DNA of 64,000 nt from contig CALSLK010000004.1 in NCBI GenBank assembly GCA_943787175.1, forward strand, positions 1 to 64,000. The letters run 5' to 3'. The position numbers were made by a program, and so were the translations under genes. The first letter of the stretch is position 1, and every line of letters starts with the position of its first letter. Source of the stretch: an uncultured Alphaproteobacteria bacterium (lineage in GTDB: Bacteria > Pseudomonadota > Alphaproteobacteria > SP197). Positions 42,546 to 55,574 of this stretch are shown piece by piece. The notes below the pieces were generated by a model. That model did not search any database. It was not told the origin of the DNA and saw only the letters and a list, made by a program, of their open reading frames with translations.

Positions 42546-45482
42546 TCAGCCTGCCAGGGCTTCGTTGACGAGCGCTTCCTGCTCGCGTTCGTGCACACGG
42601 ATAAAGCCGGTTGCGGGAGATGCCGCCTCGTCGCGCCCGACATAGCGCGGCAACACCATCTTGAGTTCGCCCTTTTCCATGGCCTGCTCGATCTTGTCGC
42701 GCACGAAGTTCCAGGCGCCCATGTTGCGGGGTTCTTCCTGACACCAGATGAATTGGGAATTGGGGTAGTAGTCGACGGCCTCCTGCAGGGCATCGAGCGG
42801 GAACGGTGCGAGCTGTTCCAGGCGGATGAATGTGACGCTCTTGAGGCCAAGTTTCTCGCGCGTTTCGAGCAGGTCGTAATAGACCTTGCCGGTGCAGAGC
42901 ACGACCCGTTCCATATCCTTGCCATGGCTGGCGTCATCGAGCTCCCAGAGCGTGCGGTGGAATTGCGTCTCACCGGTGAAGTCTCCGGTCTTGGAGACGC
43001 AACGTTTGTGCCGCAACAGGGATTTGGGTGTCATGACGATGAGCGGCTTGCGGAACTTGCGCTTCATCTGACGCCGAAGCAGGTGGAAATAAGAAGACGG
43101 GGTCGAGCAGTTGGCGACCTGGAGGTTGTCTTCTGCTGCCAGTTGGAGGTAACGCTCCGGCCGGCCCGAGCTGTGCTCAGGCCCCTGCCCTTCATAGCCA
43201 TGGGGCAACAGCATGACGAGGCCCGACATGCGGAACCATTTGCTTTCACCGGCGGTGAGAAACTGATCGACGATGACCTGGGCGCCATTGGCGAAGTCGC
43301 CGAACTGAGCCTCCCAAAGGACCAGCGTGTTGGGGTCAGCAAGGCTGTAACCGTACTCGAAACCAAGAATGCCTGCTTCCGAGAGCATGCTGTCGATGAC
43401 CTCGTAGCGGCCCTGGTCGTCGCTGATGTGGTTAAGCGGGGTGTAACGTTCTTCGGTGATCTGATCGACCAGCACGGAATGGCGCTGGCTGAACGTGCCA
43501 CGCCCACAATCCTGCCCAGACAAGCGCACATTGGCACGCTCGTAGCACAACGTGCCAAAGGCCAGGGCTTCGGCCATGGCCCAGTCGATACCTTCGCCAT
43601 CATCAATCATGGTACGGCGCTGATCGAGAATACGCTTGAGCTTGCGGTGGACGTTCACGTCATCGGGGTAACTGGCAATGGCATGGCCCACAGTCTTGAG
43701 CTCTTCAGCGGGAACCGCGGTCATGCCGCGACGCGCGCCATCACGTTCAGAGACTTCAAGACCGGACCAGACCCCTTCAAGCCAGTCGACCTTATTGGGT
43801 TTGTAGCCCTGCGAGGCTTCCAGATCCTTTTCCAACTGACCGTTGAAGTCCTGGATCATGCGATCGGCCTGCTTGGGCGTGATGACACCTTCCGACACCA
43901 GCCGCTCCGTATAAAGCTGGCGGGTCGTGGGGTGCTTGGCGATGTTGCGATACATGATGGGCTGCGTGAACGCCGGCTCATCACCTTCGTTGTGGCCGTG
44001 GCGGCGATAACAGAAAATATCGATCACCACATCGCGCCCGAATTCCTGGCGGAACTTGGCTGCGACCTTGGCGACATGCACCACGGCTTCAGGGTCATCG
44101 CCATTCACATGGAAAATCGGTGCCGAGACCATCTTGGCGACGTCGCTTGGATAGGGCGAGGAACGCGAGAAGCTGGGATTGGTCGTGAAACCGATCTGGT
44201 TGTTGACGATGATGTGGATCGTGCCGCCGGTCTTGTGACCGCGCAGTTCCGACATGCCCAGAGTTTCAGCAACCAGGCCCTGACCGGCAAAGGCCGCATC
44301 GCCATGGAGCAGGATGGCCAGAACCTTCTTGCGATCCTCGTCCCCCAACATCTCCTGCTTTGCTCGGACCTTGCCCTCGACCACGGGATTAACGGCTTCG
44401 AGATGCGATGGGTTCGCGGTGAGCGAGAGGTGAATCTTGCGTCCATCGGCCACCTGGCGATCCTCGGAGGTACCCAGATGGTACTTCACGTCACCCGAAC
44501 CATGGACTGCATCGGGGTGGCTGGACTCACCCTGGAATTCCGAAAAGACCTGAGCATAGGACTTGCCCATGACGTTGGTCAGGATGTTGAGGCGCCCGCG
44601 ATGGGGCATACCCAGAACAATCTCCTCGACGCCACCGCGCGCGGCCGTACGGATGATGGTCTCCATGGCAGCGATGGTGCTTTCACCGCCTTCCAGCGAG
44701 AACCGCTTGGAGCCTGGATACTTGATGGAGAGAAACTTCTCGAAGCCTTCCGATCGAAAAATTTCCGAAAGCACACGTTTCTTCTCTTCCGGCCCCAGTT
44801 CTGCATCCGAACGGGTGCCTTCGAACTTGCGCTGGATCCAGGACTTTTCATCCGGACTCTGAATGTGCATGAACTCGACGCCGATCGTGCCGCAATAGGT
44901 CTTGCGCACGGCATCGAGAATCTGCTGCAGCGTGGCGCGCTGGAAACCCAGCACACCATCAACAAAAAACTCGCGGCCATAATCGGCATCGGTAAAGCCG
45001 TAGCTCTTGGGGTCAAGCTCGGGATGGTGGCGGCTGCCTTCGATGCCCAGGGGGTCGAGGTTGGCCGCCAGGTGGCCGCGCACACGATAGGCGCGGATCA
45101 TCATCAGGATCCGGATACTGTCGCGCGCAACAGCGTATTCGGCGACAGAATCGCGATGGCCCGGTACCGGTGCCCAATCAGGCGCGCCGCGGTTTGTGCC
45201 GTTGCCATCGTAACCGTGCAAAGGGCGGCCGTTGCCATTGCTGCTGCGGGGTGGAGAGCCAAAGCCTTCGGGTTCGTCCTCGAAATCCTGCACGCGGCGC
45301 GCCGCGCGGGCCGGTTCCAGCTCCGCCAGGATGGAGGCGGCATCATCGTTCAGGTCGTCGAAGACCTCACGCCATTCCTTGCTGACATCATCTGTATCGG
45401 CACGATAACGCGCATAGAGTTCTGCGATGTAATTGGCGTTGGTGCCGTTGAGAAAAGAGAGTTCGTCGATCCGCTGTCCCAT
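42546..45482 (-). CDS. sucA: 2-oxoglutarate dehydrogenase E1
   Basis: Thiamine-diphosphate-dependent decarboxylase of the 2-oxoglutarate dehydrogenase complex. 978 residues and intact, close to the usual 950-990. The N-terminal E2-binding segment ([16 protein letters not shown]) precedes [19 protein letters not shown] (thiamine binding) and the C-terminal [12 protein letters not shown]. It lies between sucD (45 nt) and sucB (32 nt), in one operon. Confidence 0.98.
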   Translation of the reverse strand: MGQRIDELSFLNGTNANYIAELYARYRADTDDVSKEWREVFDDLNDDAASILAELEPARAARRVQDFEDEPEGFGSPPRSSNGNGRPLHGYDGNGTNRGAPDWAPVPGHRDSVAEYAVARDSIRILMMIRAYRVRGHLAANLDPLGIEGSRHHPELDPKSYGFTDADYGREFFVDGVLGFQRATLQQILDAVRKTYCGTIGVEFMHIQSPDEKSWIQRKFEGTRSDAELGPEEKKRVLSEIFRSEGFEKFLSIKYPGSKRFSLEGGESTIAAMETIIRTAARGGVEEIVLGMPHRGRLNILTNVMGKSYAQVFSEFQGESSHPDAVHGSGDVKYHLGTSEDRQVADGRKIHLSLTANPSHLEAVNPVVEGKVRAKQEMLGDEDRKKVLAILLHGDAAFAGQGLVAETLGMSELRGHKTGGTIHIIVNNQIGFTTNPSFSRSSPYPSDVAKMVSAPIFHVNGDDPEAVVHVAKVAAKFRQEFGRDVVIDIFCYRRHGHNEGDEPAFTQPIMYRNIAKHPTTRQLYTERLVSEGVITPKQADRMIQDFNGQLEKDLEASQGYKPNKVDWLEGVWSGLEVSERDGARRGMTAVPAEELKTVGHAIASYPDDVNVHRKLKRILDQRRTMIDDGEGIDWAMAEALAFGTLCYERANVRLSGQDCGRGTFSQRHSVLVDQITEERYTPLNHISDDQGRYEVIDSMLSEAGILGFEYGYSLADPNTLVLWEAQFGDFANGAQVIVDQFLTAGESKWFRMSGLVMLLPHGYEGQGPEHSSGRPERYLQLAAEDNLQVANCSTPSSYFHLLRRQMKRKFRKPLIVMTPKSLLRHKRCVSKTGDFTGETQFHRTLWELDDASHGKDMERVVLCTGKVYYDLLETREKLGLKSVTFIRLEQLAPFPLDALQEAVDYYPNSQFIWCQEEPRNMGAWNFVRDKIEQAMEKGELKMVLPRYVGRDEAASPATGFIRVHEREQEALVNEALAG

Positions 45483-45527
45483 GGACGCATTCTGCCGCGC
45501 GTTGCGGCCTCCAGATTGGAAAAGTCT

Positions 45528-46403
45528 CTAGCCCTTCATCGCCGCCAGCATGGCTTTGCCCAGGCTTGCGGGTGAATCAGCAATGGTAAAGCCCGCACTC
45601 TGCATGGCTTCGATTTTGTCTTCCGCCTTGCCCTTGCCGCCAGAAATGATGGCACCGGCATGGCCCATGCGTCGGCCCGGAGGCGCGGTGACACCGGCAA
45701 TGAACCCGGCGATGGGCTTCTTGCGTTTGTCCTGCTTGATGAATTCAGCGGCATCTTCTTCGGCCGATCCGCCGATTTCACCGATCATGATGATGCCTTC
45801 GGTTTCGTCATCGCCCAAGAACAGTTCCAGGCAGTCGATGAAGTTGGTGCCGTTGACGGGGTCACCACCAATGCCGATGCAGGTCGTCTGGCCAAGGCCA
45901 ACACCCGTGGTCTGGTGCACCGCTTCATAGGTCAGCGTGCCCGAGCGCGAAACGACGCCGATCTTGCCGCGCTTGTGGATGTGACCCGGCATGATGCCGA
46001 TCTTGCATTCATCAGGCGTGATAATGCCCGGGCAATTGGGGCCGATCAGACGCGAGCCAGAACCCTGCAGCGCGCGTTTGACGCGCACCATGTCGAGGAC
46101 CGGAATACCTTCGGTGATGGCAACGATCAGTTCCACGCCAGCATCAACGGCTTCAAGAATGGCGTCACCGGCAAAGGGCGGCGGCACATAGATGACCGAA
46201 GCATTAGCGCCGGTATGGGTAACGCACTGCTCGACCGTGTCATAGACGGGCCGGTCGAGATGGCTTTCCCCGCCACGTCCGGGCGTGACGCCGCCAACGA
46301 CCTGCGTGCCATAGGCAATTGCCTGTTCGGAATGGAAGGTGCCGGTCTTGCCGGTGAAACCCTGAACCAGAACCTTGGTGTCGCGATTGACGAGAACGGC
46401 CAT
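45528..46403 (-). CDS. sucD: succinyl-CoA synthetase alpha subunit
   Basis: Forms succinate and ATP/GTP from succinyl-CoA with SucC. 291 residues. It begins [21 protein letters not shown] (CoA-binding fold). [14 protein letters not shown] and the phosphohistidine loop [16 protein letters not shown] near residue 245 are present. ATG 46403 overlaps the sucC stop by one base. Confidence 0.98.
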   Translation of the reverse strand: MAVLVNRDTKVLVQGFTGKTGTFHSEQAIAYGTQVVGGVTPGRGGESHLDRPVYDTVEQCVTHTGANASVIYVPPPFAGDAILEAVDAGVELIVAITEGIPVLDMVRVKRALQGSGSRLIGPNCPGIITPDECKIGIMPGHIHKRGKIGVVSRSGTLTYEAVHQTTGVGLGQTTCIGIGGDPVNGTNFIDCLELFLGDDETEGIIMIGEIGGSAEEDAAEFIKQDKRKKPIAGFIAGVTAPPGRRMGHAGAIISGGKGKAEDKIEAMQSAGFTIADSPASLGKAMLAAMKG

Positions 46404-47573
46404 CAGGCATCTCCCTTGATGGCGGCCACGGCCTTTGCCGCAGCGTCACTGAGATCATCGGCAGGCGTGAGCGCAAGGCCGGAATCGGCCAGGATCGCCT
46501 TGCCCTGATCCACGTTGGTGCCTTCCAGGCGCACGATCACGGGAATCTGGAGATCCAGTTCCTTGGCCGCTGCGACAATGCCTTCGGCGATGACATCACA
46601 GCGCATGATGCCGCCAAAGATGTTGACCAGAATGACCTGCACGTTCGGGTCCGACACGATGATGCGGAACGCTGACGCTACCTGCTCCTTGGTCGCACCG
46701 CCGCCGACATCAAGGAAATTGGCCGGTTCGCCGCCTGCAAGCTTGCAGATATCCATGGTTGCCATGGCAAGGCCTGCACCGTTCACCATGCAGCCGATCG
46801 TGCCATCGAGCTTGATGTAGTTGAGCCCGACGTCATGGGCTTCGAGCTCTGCCGGGTCTTCCTGGCTATCGTCGCGCATCTCCGCCAGGTCCTTGTGACG
46901 GAACATGGCGTTGTCATCGATGTTGAACTTGCAGTCGAGCACCACCAGATCGCCCGCTTTGGTCACCACCAGCGGATTGATTTCCAGCATGCTGGCGTCG
47001 CTTGACAGGAAGGTGGCGTACATCGCACCCAGCAGTTTGCCTGCCTGCTTGACCTGATCGCCCTCAAGCTCGAGTGCCGCAGCAAGGCGGCGACCGTGGA
47101 ACGGCATCAGGCCGCTTGCAGGATCGATGCTGAGCGAGATGATCTTCTCGGGCGTGGTGGCAGCAACCTCCTCGATATCCATGCCGCCTTCGGTCGAGGC
47201 GATCACGGCGATACGGCTGCTGTCACGATCCACCAGAAGCGCCAGATAAAGCTCACGCGCAATATCGGAGCCTTCCTCGACATAGACCTTGTGGATCGGC
47301 TTTACCGGCAGGGCCGGTCTGATGGTTGATCAGGAGTTCCCCGATCATGCCGTCGGTGGCCTGGCGCACTTCATCATGGGTCTTGCAGACCTTGATGCCG
47401 CCTGCCTTGCCGCGCGCGCCGGCGTGGACCTGCGCCTTGACGACCCAAATGGCGCCGCCGAGTTTTTTGGCTCCGGCGACCGCTTCGTCACCGTTGCCGG
47501 CCACTTCGCCCCGCGGCACGGCAACACCGTGAGACGCGAGGACCTGTTTGGCCTGATATTCGTGCAAATTCAT
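46403..47573 (-). CDS. sucC: succinyl-CoA synthetase beta subunit, one insertion
   Basis: ATP-grasp subunit of succinyl-CoA synthetase. [20 protein letters not shown] starts at ATG 47573. One extra base in the TTT at 47301-47303 (AAA in the gene) breaks [15 protein letters not shown]; removing it gives exactly 389 residues, the usual length. Later motifs are [21 protein letters not shown] and [10 protein letters not shown]. First gene of sucCDAB. Confidence 0.97.
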
Positions 47574-47698
47574 GGATTTGCCCTGAGGACGACGCTCCGA
47601 AACATGGGAAAAAGAACCAGTTCGATCACCATACCATCGGCTCAGACGATAACAACCGGACGAATCCTCAGAATCCAAGCGTTTTCAGGCAACTGGAC

Positions 47699-48163
47699 TC
47701 ATTGAGTCAGATAGACACCACAACCAAAGACGTAACCATCGTAGCGCACCACCCAACTGGCCTTGGGCGTGATGTCTCCGGTTATGGGATCTTCACGCAG
47801 ATACTCGACCCAGACACCGTCCGGGGTGGCGTGATCCACAATCATGGCCCCATAGGCGGTATCGGCAGCATCCCGCAGGGAGCGTGCATCCATCCCGACC
47901 CGTCCGGGATCAGCGACCTGAGCCACAACGGCGCCATCAGCGGCGACAACAAAGACATAGAGGTCACGGTCACGAAATCTCGATTCGCCGGAGTTCATCT
48001 CGGCAAACGCTGCTTCGACGCCAACTTCACGGGTAAAGGCAATGGCATCGGCAACCATGGCCTGGGCTTCTTCAGGCGTACCCCGCTCCTGGGCTATCGC
48101 AGACACCGGAAGGAAAAGAGCCAGTGCCAACAGAGTCATCAGCGCGGTTTTCGGCAGGGTCAT
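47699..48163 (-). CDS. secreted single-Cache-like protein (copy 4 of 4)
   Basis: 154 residues with a signal peptide (about 1-24, ending AIAQ). The mature part shares with its three neighbours an EAQAMV helix, a DLYVFV strand, WVEYLREDPITG and a C-terminal KASWVVRYDGYVFGCGVY. This is the pattern of small single-Cache (sCache_2-like) ligand-binding domains, usually found in chemoreceptors but here as a free periplasmic protein. It lacks the KSS of the other copies (KAS instead). It lies 126 bp upstream of sucC. The ligand is unknown; small carboxylates are typical for the fold. Confidence 0.72.
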   Translation of the reverse strand: MTLPKTALMTLLALALFLPVSAIAQERGTPEEAQAMVADAIAFTREVGVEAAFAEMNSGESRFRDRDLYVFVVAADGAVVAQVADPGRVGMDARSLRDAADTAYGAMIVDHATPDGVWVEYLREDPITGDITPKASWVVRYDGYVFGCGVYLTQ

Positions 48164-48199
48164 AGGTCAGTCCTCTGGATGTGCATCGGTCAATCAGGA

Positions 48200-48673
48200 T
48201 CAGGGTTTGTAGATGCCGACCCCAAAAACATGGTCCTTGTGGCGCACGACCCAACTGGATTTCTGTTCGATTTCTTCGCTGACCGGATCGACCCACTTGT
48301 AGTCGACCCATACGCCCTCGGCGGTGGCCTGATCGGAGATCTCCTGCCCGAAGGCCTTGCCATCGACATCCGTGAACCCGGCGACAGGCAAGCCTACAAG
48401 AGACTGATTGACCGCGTGAGCCGAGATCATGTCTGCAGGGTCATAAGCAAAGACATAGAGGTCGCCGTCCAGGAAGTCCGGTGCAGGATCTTGGTTGATC
48501 GCGTCCATTGTGGCCTGCGCCCCGACCTCATCGAACAGAGCGATGGCACGAGCGACCATGGCCTGGGCTTCCTCTGCGGTTCCGTGATCCTGGGCAGCAG
48601 CGATGGTCGTCGTAAAAACCAACGCCACACACATCACGCCGAGTCTACCTAACCGCTTGAAACTGATTGTCAT
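48200..48673 (-). CDS. secreted single-Cache-like protein (copy 3 of 4)
   Basis: 157 residues with a signal peptide (about 1-27). The same block order as its neighbours: GTAEEAQAMVARAIALFDEV, DGDLYVFAYDP, WVDYKWVDPVSEEIEQKSSW and a terminal HVFGVGIYKP. It is closest in sequence to the mdh-proximal copy (shared WVDYKW.DP and GVGIYKP), suggesting that pair duplicated most recently. The gap to the next copy is 36 nt. Confidence 0.72.
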   Translation of the reverse strand: MTISFKRLGRLGVMCVALVFTTTIAAAQDHGTAEEAQAMVARAIALFDEVGAQATMDAINQDPAPDFLDGDLYVFAYDPADMISAHAVNQSLVGLPVAGFTDVDGKAFGQEISDQATAEGVWVDYKWVDPVSEEIEQKSSWVVRHKDHVFGVGIYKP

Positions 48674-48685
48674 GGTTCTTTCTCT

Positions 48686-49150
48686 CTAAACGCCAAGTTC
48701 CCCGGCATAGATGCCGCAGGCAAACAGGAAGCCATCGTGGAGCACGACCCAGGATGACTTCGGGACGGGAAAGCCCAGGATGGGGTCGTTGAACACGTAA
48801 TCGACCCAGACGCCGGTTTCAGACGCCCGCTCAAGCATCTCGCGCACATAAAACTTGCCCTCTGGGTCACGCGCATTGATGGCACTTTGTCCCACTGCCT
48901 CGGGAAACAGCGCGTGGGCTGCCATGGTTCCGGCACGGTCGATGACAAAGACATAGAAGTCGCGGTCCCGAAAATCGGGCGCGGATGCCCGGGAATACTC
49001 GCGGAAGGCAAGCAGCCCTTCGGTCTCGTAGAGAGCCACGGCGCGTTCGACCATGGCCTGTGCTTCACGTGCTGATCCCCGCTCGTCATCGGCAAGGACC
49101 CCGGCAGGAAGCAGGAGAACACAAAGCGCAATCAGGACACGGCGCATCAT
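48686..49150 (-). CDS. secreted single-Cache-like protein (copy 2 of 4)
   Basis: 154 residues. MMRRVLIALCVLLLPAGVLA is the signal peptide, and ATG 49150 is chosen because it starts it. Shared blocks are SAREAQAMVERAVALYE, DRDFYVFVIDRAG, WVDYVFNDPILG, PKSSWVVLHDGFLFACGIY. The insert before the terminal strand is shorter than in copies 1 and 3. It is 12 nt after copy 3 in genomic order and 7 nt from copy 1, so these genes are tightly packed. Confidence 0.72.
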   Translation of the reverse strand: MMRRVLIALCVLLLPAGVLADDERGSAREAQAMVERAVALYETEGLLAFREYSRASAPDFRDRDFYVFVIDRAGTMAAHALFPEAVGQSAINARDPEGKFYVREMLERASETGVWVDYVFNDPILGFPVPKSSWVVLHDGFLFACGIYAGELGV

Positions 49151-49157
49151 TGTGGAC

Positions 49158-49634
49158 CTATGGTTTGTAAATGCCGACACCGAAGACATAACCATCGTGC
49201 AGGACCACCCAGCTTGATTTGGGTTCGATCTCACCGGTCATGGGGTCTTCCCACTTATAGTCGACCCAGGTGCCATCCATGCTGGCATCGCTCAGCATTT
49301 CCTGGACGAACTTCTTACCATCGACATCCGCAAGCTGCGTTGCGTCAACGCCGATGAGCGACTCATCGACCCCGTGCGACACGATGGTGCCGTCCCCATC
49401 AAAGACAAAGACATAGAGATCGCCATCACGGAACATCGAGGCCTGGTCGTCGCTGAACGTTGCGAAAGCCCTTTCAGCACCGACCTCGTCAAAGTGGGCA
49501 ACGGCTTCGCCCACCATGGCCTGTGCTTCTTCGGCAGTACCGTGATGGTCATCGGCCTGTGCCGCCGGAAGCCAGAAAACAAGCGCCAGCAGTGTTGCCG
49601 AGAACAGCCGTATTCCATTACCTGCGAACGTCAT
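49158..49634 (-). CDS. secreted single-Cache-like protein (copy 1 of 4)
   Basis: 158 residues with a signal peptide (about 1-27, ending AAQA). ATG 49634 follows a strong GGGAGGG site 6 nt upstream, better than the longer open frame. Shared blocks are GTAEEAQAMVGEAVAHFDEV, DGDLYVFVFDGDG, WVDYKWEDPMTGEIEPKSSW and the terminal YVFGVGIYKP. It is first of the four after mdh (85-bp gap) and has the best ribosome-binding site of the group. Confidence 0.74.
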   Translation of the reverse strand: MTFAGNGIRLFSATLLALVFWLPAAQADDHHGTAEEAQAMVGEAVAHFDEVGAERAFATFSDDQASMFRDGDLYVFVFDGDGTIVSHGVDESLIGVDATQLADVDGKKFVQEMLSDASMDGTWVDYKWEDPMTGEIEPKSSWVVLHDGYVFGVGIYKP

Positions 49635-49718
49635 CGCGATCCCTCCCAAGGATTGAGCATTGCCCTTAGCGGACGATACTCCATCCCCGGAGGATGTCAC
49701 GCATGTGCGTCGGGCAGA

Positions 49719-50705
<987 letters not shown>

Positions 50706-50716
50706 TCAGTCCTGGA

Positions 50717-52216
<1,500 letters not shown>

Positions 52217-52449
52217 CGTAAAATCCTCCCAGCGGCATGCACGGCCACCGGTCATCTGTCTGGTGTGGAATGGGCCGCTAAACAACCAGCCTGCCTTCCG
52301 AATCGCAAGGGGATTCTGGCAAAAACTCGGAGTCTGGAGCGACCGGAGGGCTTCAGGCGTATCTGGAACGCTCAATCCATCGCCTGTCTTTGCATGAGCA
52401 GAACAAACTACGCATTGGCGTGGCTCCTCATGCGCCCCATATTGGGCCG

Positions 52450-53700
52450 ATGACCGTTATGTCCGAACCCCTTCGCAATCCCAGCCTCGACGGCGCGCTG
52501 ATCGATGTCGTGGCCGACTGGTTGATGGAACAGGCGCTTGCCAATACCGGTATGGAAGAACTGGTTGATGGTTGCTGCCGTCGTTTGCGTGCTGCGGGGG
52601 TGCCGATCACACGTGCGCTGGTCAGCTACCGCACGCTGCATCCGCTGTTTGAGGCGATCTGGCTGACCTGGAGCCATGGCCAGGGTGTGGGCACGTTCGA
52701 AATGCCGCACGGCGCCACCGGCCACAAGATGTTTCGCGACAGCCCGTTTTTCCACATGGTCGAAAACGACATCCCGTTCATCAGGCGTAAACTGGCCGGC
52801 GAAGATGCGCTGATCGACTTTCCGGTTCTCGAGGAATTCCGCGACGCGGGAACGACGGACTATCTGGCTGCCCATATCCCCTTCGGCATGGCTTCGCCCA
52901 AACAGGAATTCGGCGACGGCATGTTTCTTTCATGGGCAACAGACCGGGAGGGCGGCTTCAGCGAAGCCGACATCCGCACGTTGCGGCGCATCAAAAACAG
53001 GCTGGCGGTGGCCTGCAAGGTTCGGATCAAGGGCGAGATTTCGCGCAACCTGCTGAGCGCCTATGTCGGCGCCGATGCCGGCGCCAAGGTGCTGGGCGGC
53101 AACATCAAGCGCGGCGACACCGAAACCATGCATGCGGTGATCTGGTATTCCGACATGCGCAACTCGACGCGTCTGGCTGAAAAACTGGAGCCCGATGCCT
53201 ATCTGAACGTCCTCAATGACATGTTCGAGGCAACGGCCAGGCCGGTCATTGCCAATGGCGGCGAAGTTCTGTTGCTGATCGGCGATGCCGTTCTGGCCAT
53301 CTTCCCGTGCCTGACCATGGGCGCCCAGGCCGCAGCAGAGGCTGCAAACAAGGCGACCATCGAGGCCATGAGCGCCCTGGAGGTGCTTAACGTTGCGCGC
53401 AGAGAACGCGATGAAGACGCCATCAGCTGCGGCATAGCGCTCCATGTCGGCGACCTGACCTATGGCAATATCGGTGTGCCCCAGCGACTGCAGTTCACAG
53501 CCATCGGACCGGCAGCAAACCAGGTCGCGCGCATTGAAGCGCTGACCAAAGTCTTGCAACGGCCCGTGCTGGCCAGCGCCGCCTTTGCCGGGCTTCTTGA
53601 GGAACCATGGTTGTCGCTTGGCAGCCAGGCCCTGAAAGGCGTGAGCGCGCCGATCGAGGTATTTGCCCCGCCCAAACCCAAATCAAGGCAGCTTTCATGA
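52450..53700 (+). CDS. class III adenylate/guanylate cyclase
   Basis: 416 residues from ATG 52450 (MTVMSEP). The C-terminal cyclase homology domain has the two metal Asp motifs YSDMRNST (about residue 240) and IGDAVLAIF (about residue 281) plus QFTAIGPAANQVARIE near the end. The N-terminal 200 residues form a soluble helical/GAF-like sensory region (GTFEMPHGATGHKMF, AAHIPFGMASP) without membrane segments. It makes cAMP or cGMP; which one is not clear. It is divergent from mmsA and overlaps the methyltransferase gene by ATGA. Confidence 0.88.
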   Translation: MTVMSEPLRNPSLDGALIDVVADWLMEQALANTGMEELVDGCCRRLRAAGVPITRALVSYRTLHPLFEAIWLTWSHGQGVGTFEMPHGATGHKMFRDSPFFHMVENDIPFIRRKLAGEDALIDFPVLEEFRDAGTTDYLAAHIPFGMASPKQEFGDGMFLSWATDREGGFSEADIRTLRRIKNRLAVACKVRIKGEISRNLLSAYVGADAGAKVLGGNIKRGDTETMHAVIWYSDMRNSTRLAEKLEPDAYLNVLNDMFEATARPVIANGGEVLLLIGDAVLAIFPCLTMGAQAAAEAANKATIEAMSALEVLNVARRERDEDAISCGIALHVGDLTYGNIGVPQRLQFTAIGPAANQVARIEALTKVLQRPVLASAAFAGLLEEPWLSLGSQALKGVSAPIEVFAPPKPKSRQLS

Positions 53701-54536
53701 GTGATGCACTCGAACAATCGGTTACCGCCCATTACCAGCGTTCCGGTCTGACTGGGGATATTCTTGCCGGCCTGGAACAACAGGGCATCGATCTCGACGC
53801 GATCAAGCCCCAGGATCTTGCTGCCGTGGACGAGTTTCACATCGGTGGGCGGGAAGCCACGCTGATTGCGCTGGAGTTGTTCGAGGCAGACAAGGACAGC
53901 CACGTCCTTGATATCGGATGCGGCATCGGCGGGGCGGCACGTTGCCTGGCCACGGAACGCGAATGCCGGGTGACGGGTATCGACCTCACACCGGCCTATA
54001 TCGAGGTCGCAGACCTTCTGACCCAACGCATGGGACTGGCGGATCGATGCCACTTTGAAGTTGCCAGCGCCCTGTCCCTGCCCTTTGAGGACGACACGTT
54101 CGATGCTGCGTTCAGTTTTCATGTCGCCATGAACATCGATGATCGCATCGGGTTCCTGCGTGAGGCTGCCCGTGTGTTGCGCCCCGATGCGCCCCTGTGT
54201 CTGTTTGACGTGATGAAGGGGCCGACATCTGGCATGCGCTATCCCGTTCCCTGGGCCGAGACCGCCGATACCAGCGTTCTGAAAACGCGCGATGAAAGCA
54301 TCACCCTGCTGGACGATGCCGGTTTCATCGTGTCCGAAGAAGAGAACCTGCGCGACTTTGCGCTGGATTTCTTCGAGAAGCTCTTTGCCAGGGCAGAACA
54401 GTCAGACGGCCCTCCGCCTCTGGGTCTGCATCTCCTCACCGGTGGCAATGCGCGCGAGAAGTTCTCAAACATCCGACAGGCCCTGATTGATCATCAGGTC
54501 GAGCCGGTCATTCTGGTTGCGCATCCCAGGCTATAG
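53697..54536 (+). CDS. SAM-dependent methyltransferase, sarcosine/dimethylglycine type
   Basis: 279 residues. Class I motif I reads VLDIGCGIGGAARCLA (about residue 70), with motif II TGIDLTPAYIEVA and the post-motif region ASALSLPFEDDTFDAAFSFH. The upstream FHIGGREAT segment is typical of the glycine-betaine-biosynthesis-like methyltransferases (SDMT family), so a small N-methylated amine substrate is possible. It is translationally coupled to the cyclase and convergent with the LysR gene (6-nt overlap). Confidence 0.82.
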   Translation: MSDALEQSVTAHYQRSGLTGDILAGLEQQGIDLDAIKPQDLAAVDEFHIGGREATLIALELFEADKDSHVLDIGCGIGGAARCLATERECRVTGIDLTPAYIEVADLLTQRMGLADRCHFEVASALSLPFEDDTFDAAFSFHVAMNIDDRIGFLREAARVLRPDAPLCLFDVMKGPTSGMRYPVPWAETADTSVLKTRDESITLLDDAGFIVSEEENLRDFALDFFEKLFARAEQSDGPPPLGLHLLTGGNAREKFSNIRQALIDHQVEPVILVAHPRL

Positions 54537-55412
54537 AGCGTCCTGACCGACCACTTCGCGAAGCCAGGCCAGCATGATTTCGACGGGCCGTCGTGCCGTC
54601 GGTGCGGGGATCACCCAATACGTTCCAAAACGCATGGCCGATGTGCCGGGCATGGCAACAAGTGTTCCTGTCTCACATTCGCGACGGACAAAAATTTCCG
54701 GTGCCAGCACCACGCCCATGCCGGCCTGCGCCGCTGCGATTGCCGCATCATCAATATCGAAGCGGTGGCGAAGGTTGAGTTGGGCAAAGTCGAGTTTGTT
54801 GGCCAAAGCCCAAAGCTGCCAGTCCCAGTCATCCTGCGTTGCAGCGATCAACGGAGCCGTCACGAGATCACCGATGCCCCTGGCGGCAGCGGCAATCTCG
54901 GGCGCGCCATAAAGCCCGCACCAATCGGCAAACAGCGGCTGGGCAAGCCGATGGGGTGAAGGTCCGCGTGTGTAGACAATGGCAAGATCGATATCGTCCT
55001 GCAGATGGGGCGCCGGGTCGTTGGTGGTTTCCAGGCGCACGCGGATAGCCGGGTTCTGTTCGCGAAATCCATCCAGGCGCGGGATCAGCCAGCGCATGGC
55101 AAGGGTGGCCGAGACATGCATGTCGAGACCGTTGGCATCACGGGTCAGGCGGTGCGCGGCCTGTGCAATGGTCTCAAGCGCCGGCCCAATGGCTGCCGCG
55201 AATGCCCGTCCCTCCTGGGTCAACGTGACGGCATTGTTGCTGCGATGCACGAGCAGGACACCCAGCGCCTGCTCGAGTTGCTTCAACTGATGGCTGACCG
55301 CGCCTGATGTGACGAACAGGGCCTCTGCGGCAAGCTTGATGCTTTCGCTGCGTGCAACGGCATCAAAGGCACGCACGGCATTGAGGGACACGCCTGCAGG
55401 CAATCGTTGCAT
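54531..55412 (-). CDS. LysR-family regulator, GcvA-like
   Basis: 293 residues. The HTH reads ALFVTSGAVSHQLKQLEQAL and the effector domain follows from about residue 90. It is divergent from arsR across a 162-bp gap, so its target may be itself, the arsR side, or the convergent cyclase/methyltransferase. Nothing in the sequence identifies the effector. Confidence 0.88.
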   Translation of the reverse strand: MQRLPAGVSLNAVRAFDAVARSESIKLAAEALFVTSGAVSHQLKQLEQALGVLLVHRSNNAVTLTQEGRAFAAAIGPALETIAQAAHRLTRDANGLDMHVSATLAMRWLIPRLDGFREQNPAIRVRLETTNDPAPHLQDDIDLAIVYTRGPSPHRLAQPLFADWCGLYGAPEIAAAARGIGDLVTAPLIAATQDDWDWQLWALANKLDFAQLNLRHRFDIDDAAIAAAQAGMGVVLAPEIFVRRECETGTLVAMPGTSAMRFGTYWVIPAPTARRPVEIMLAWLREVVGQDAL

Positions 55413-55516
55413 CAGATTTTCTCAATCAACTTAGGTCCAAGTGCATATCTAGCAATCCATTGGTTAGAGAGTCGATGTGAATATCTGATGCAGGTGATGT
55501 TTCGCTACATTCGAGC

Positions 55517-55551
55517 TTGATTCATTTCGATTAATCTAGTTATATCGAAAT
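55517..55551 (+). promoter_or_regulatory. arsR promoter with ArsR-type operator
   Basis: ATTTCGAT (55524-55531) and ATCGAAAT (55544-55551) form a perfect 8-bp inverted repeat with a 12-nt centre, the usual architecture of ArsR/SmtB operators. It overlaps a TTGATT -35 and a TTATAT -10 with 17-bp spacing, 23 bp before the arsR ATG. This fits autorepression. Confidence 0.65.
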
Positions 55552-55574
55552 AACAGATTGAATGGAGTCGAGCC

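Noticed and set aside
42507-45575. A 1022-codon open frame on the plus strand, antisense to sucA
   Set aside because: It lies exactly opposite the intact sucA, has no recognisable domain or ribosome-binding site, and its composition follows from the codon bias of the real gene in GC-rich DNA.
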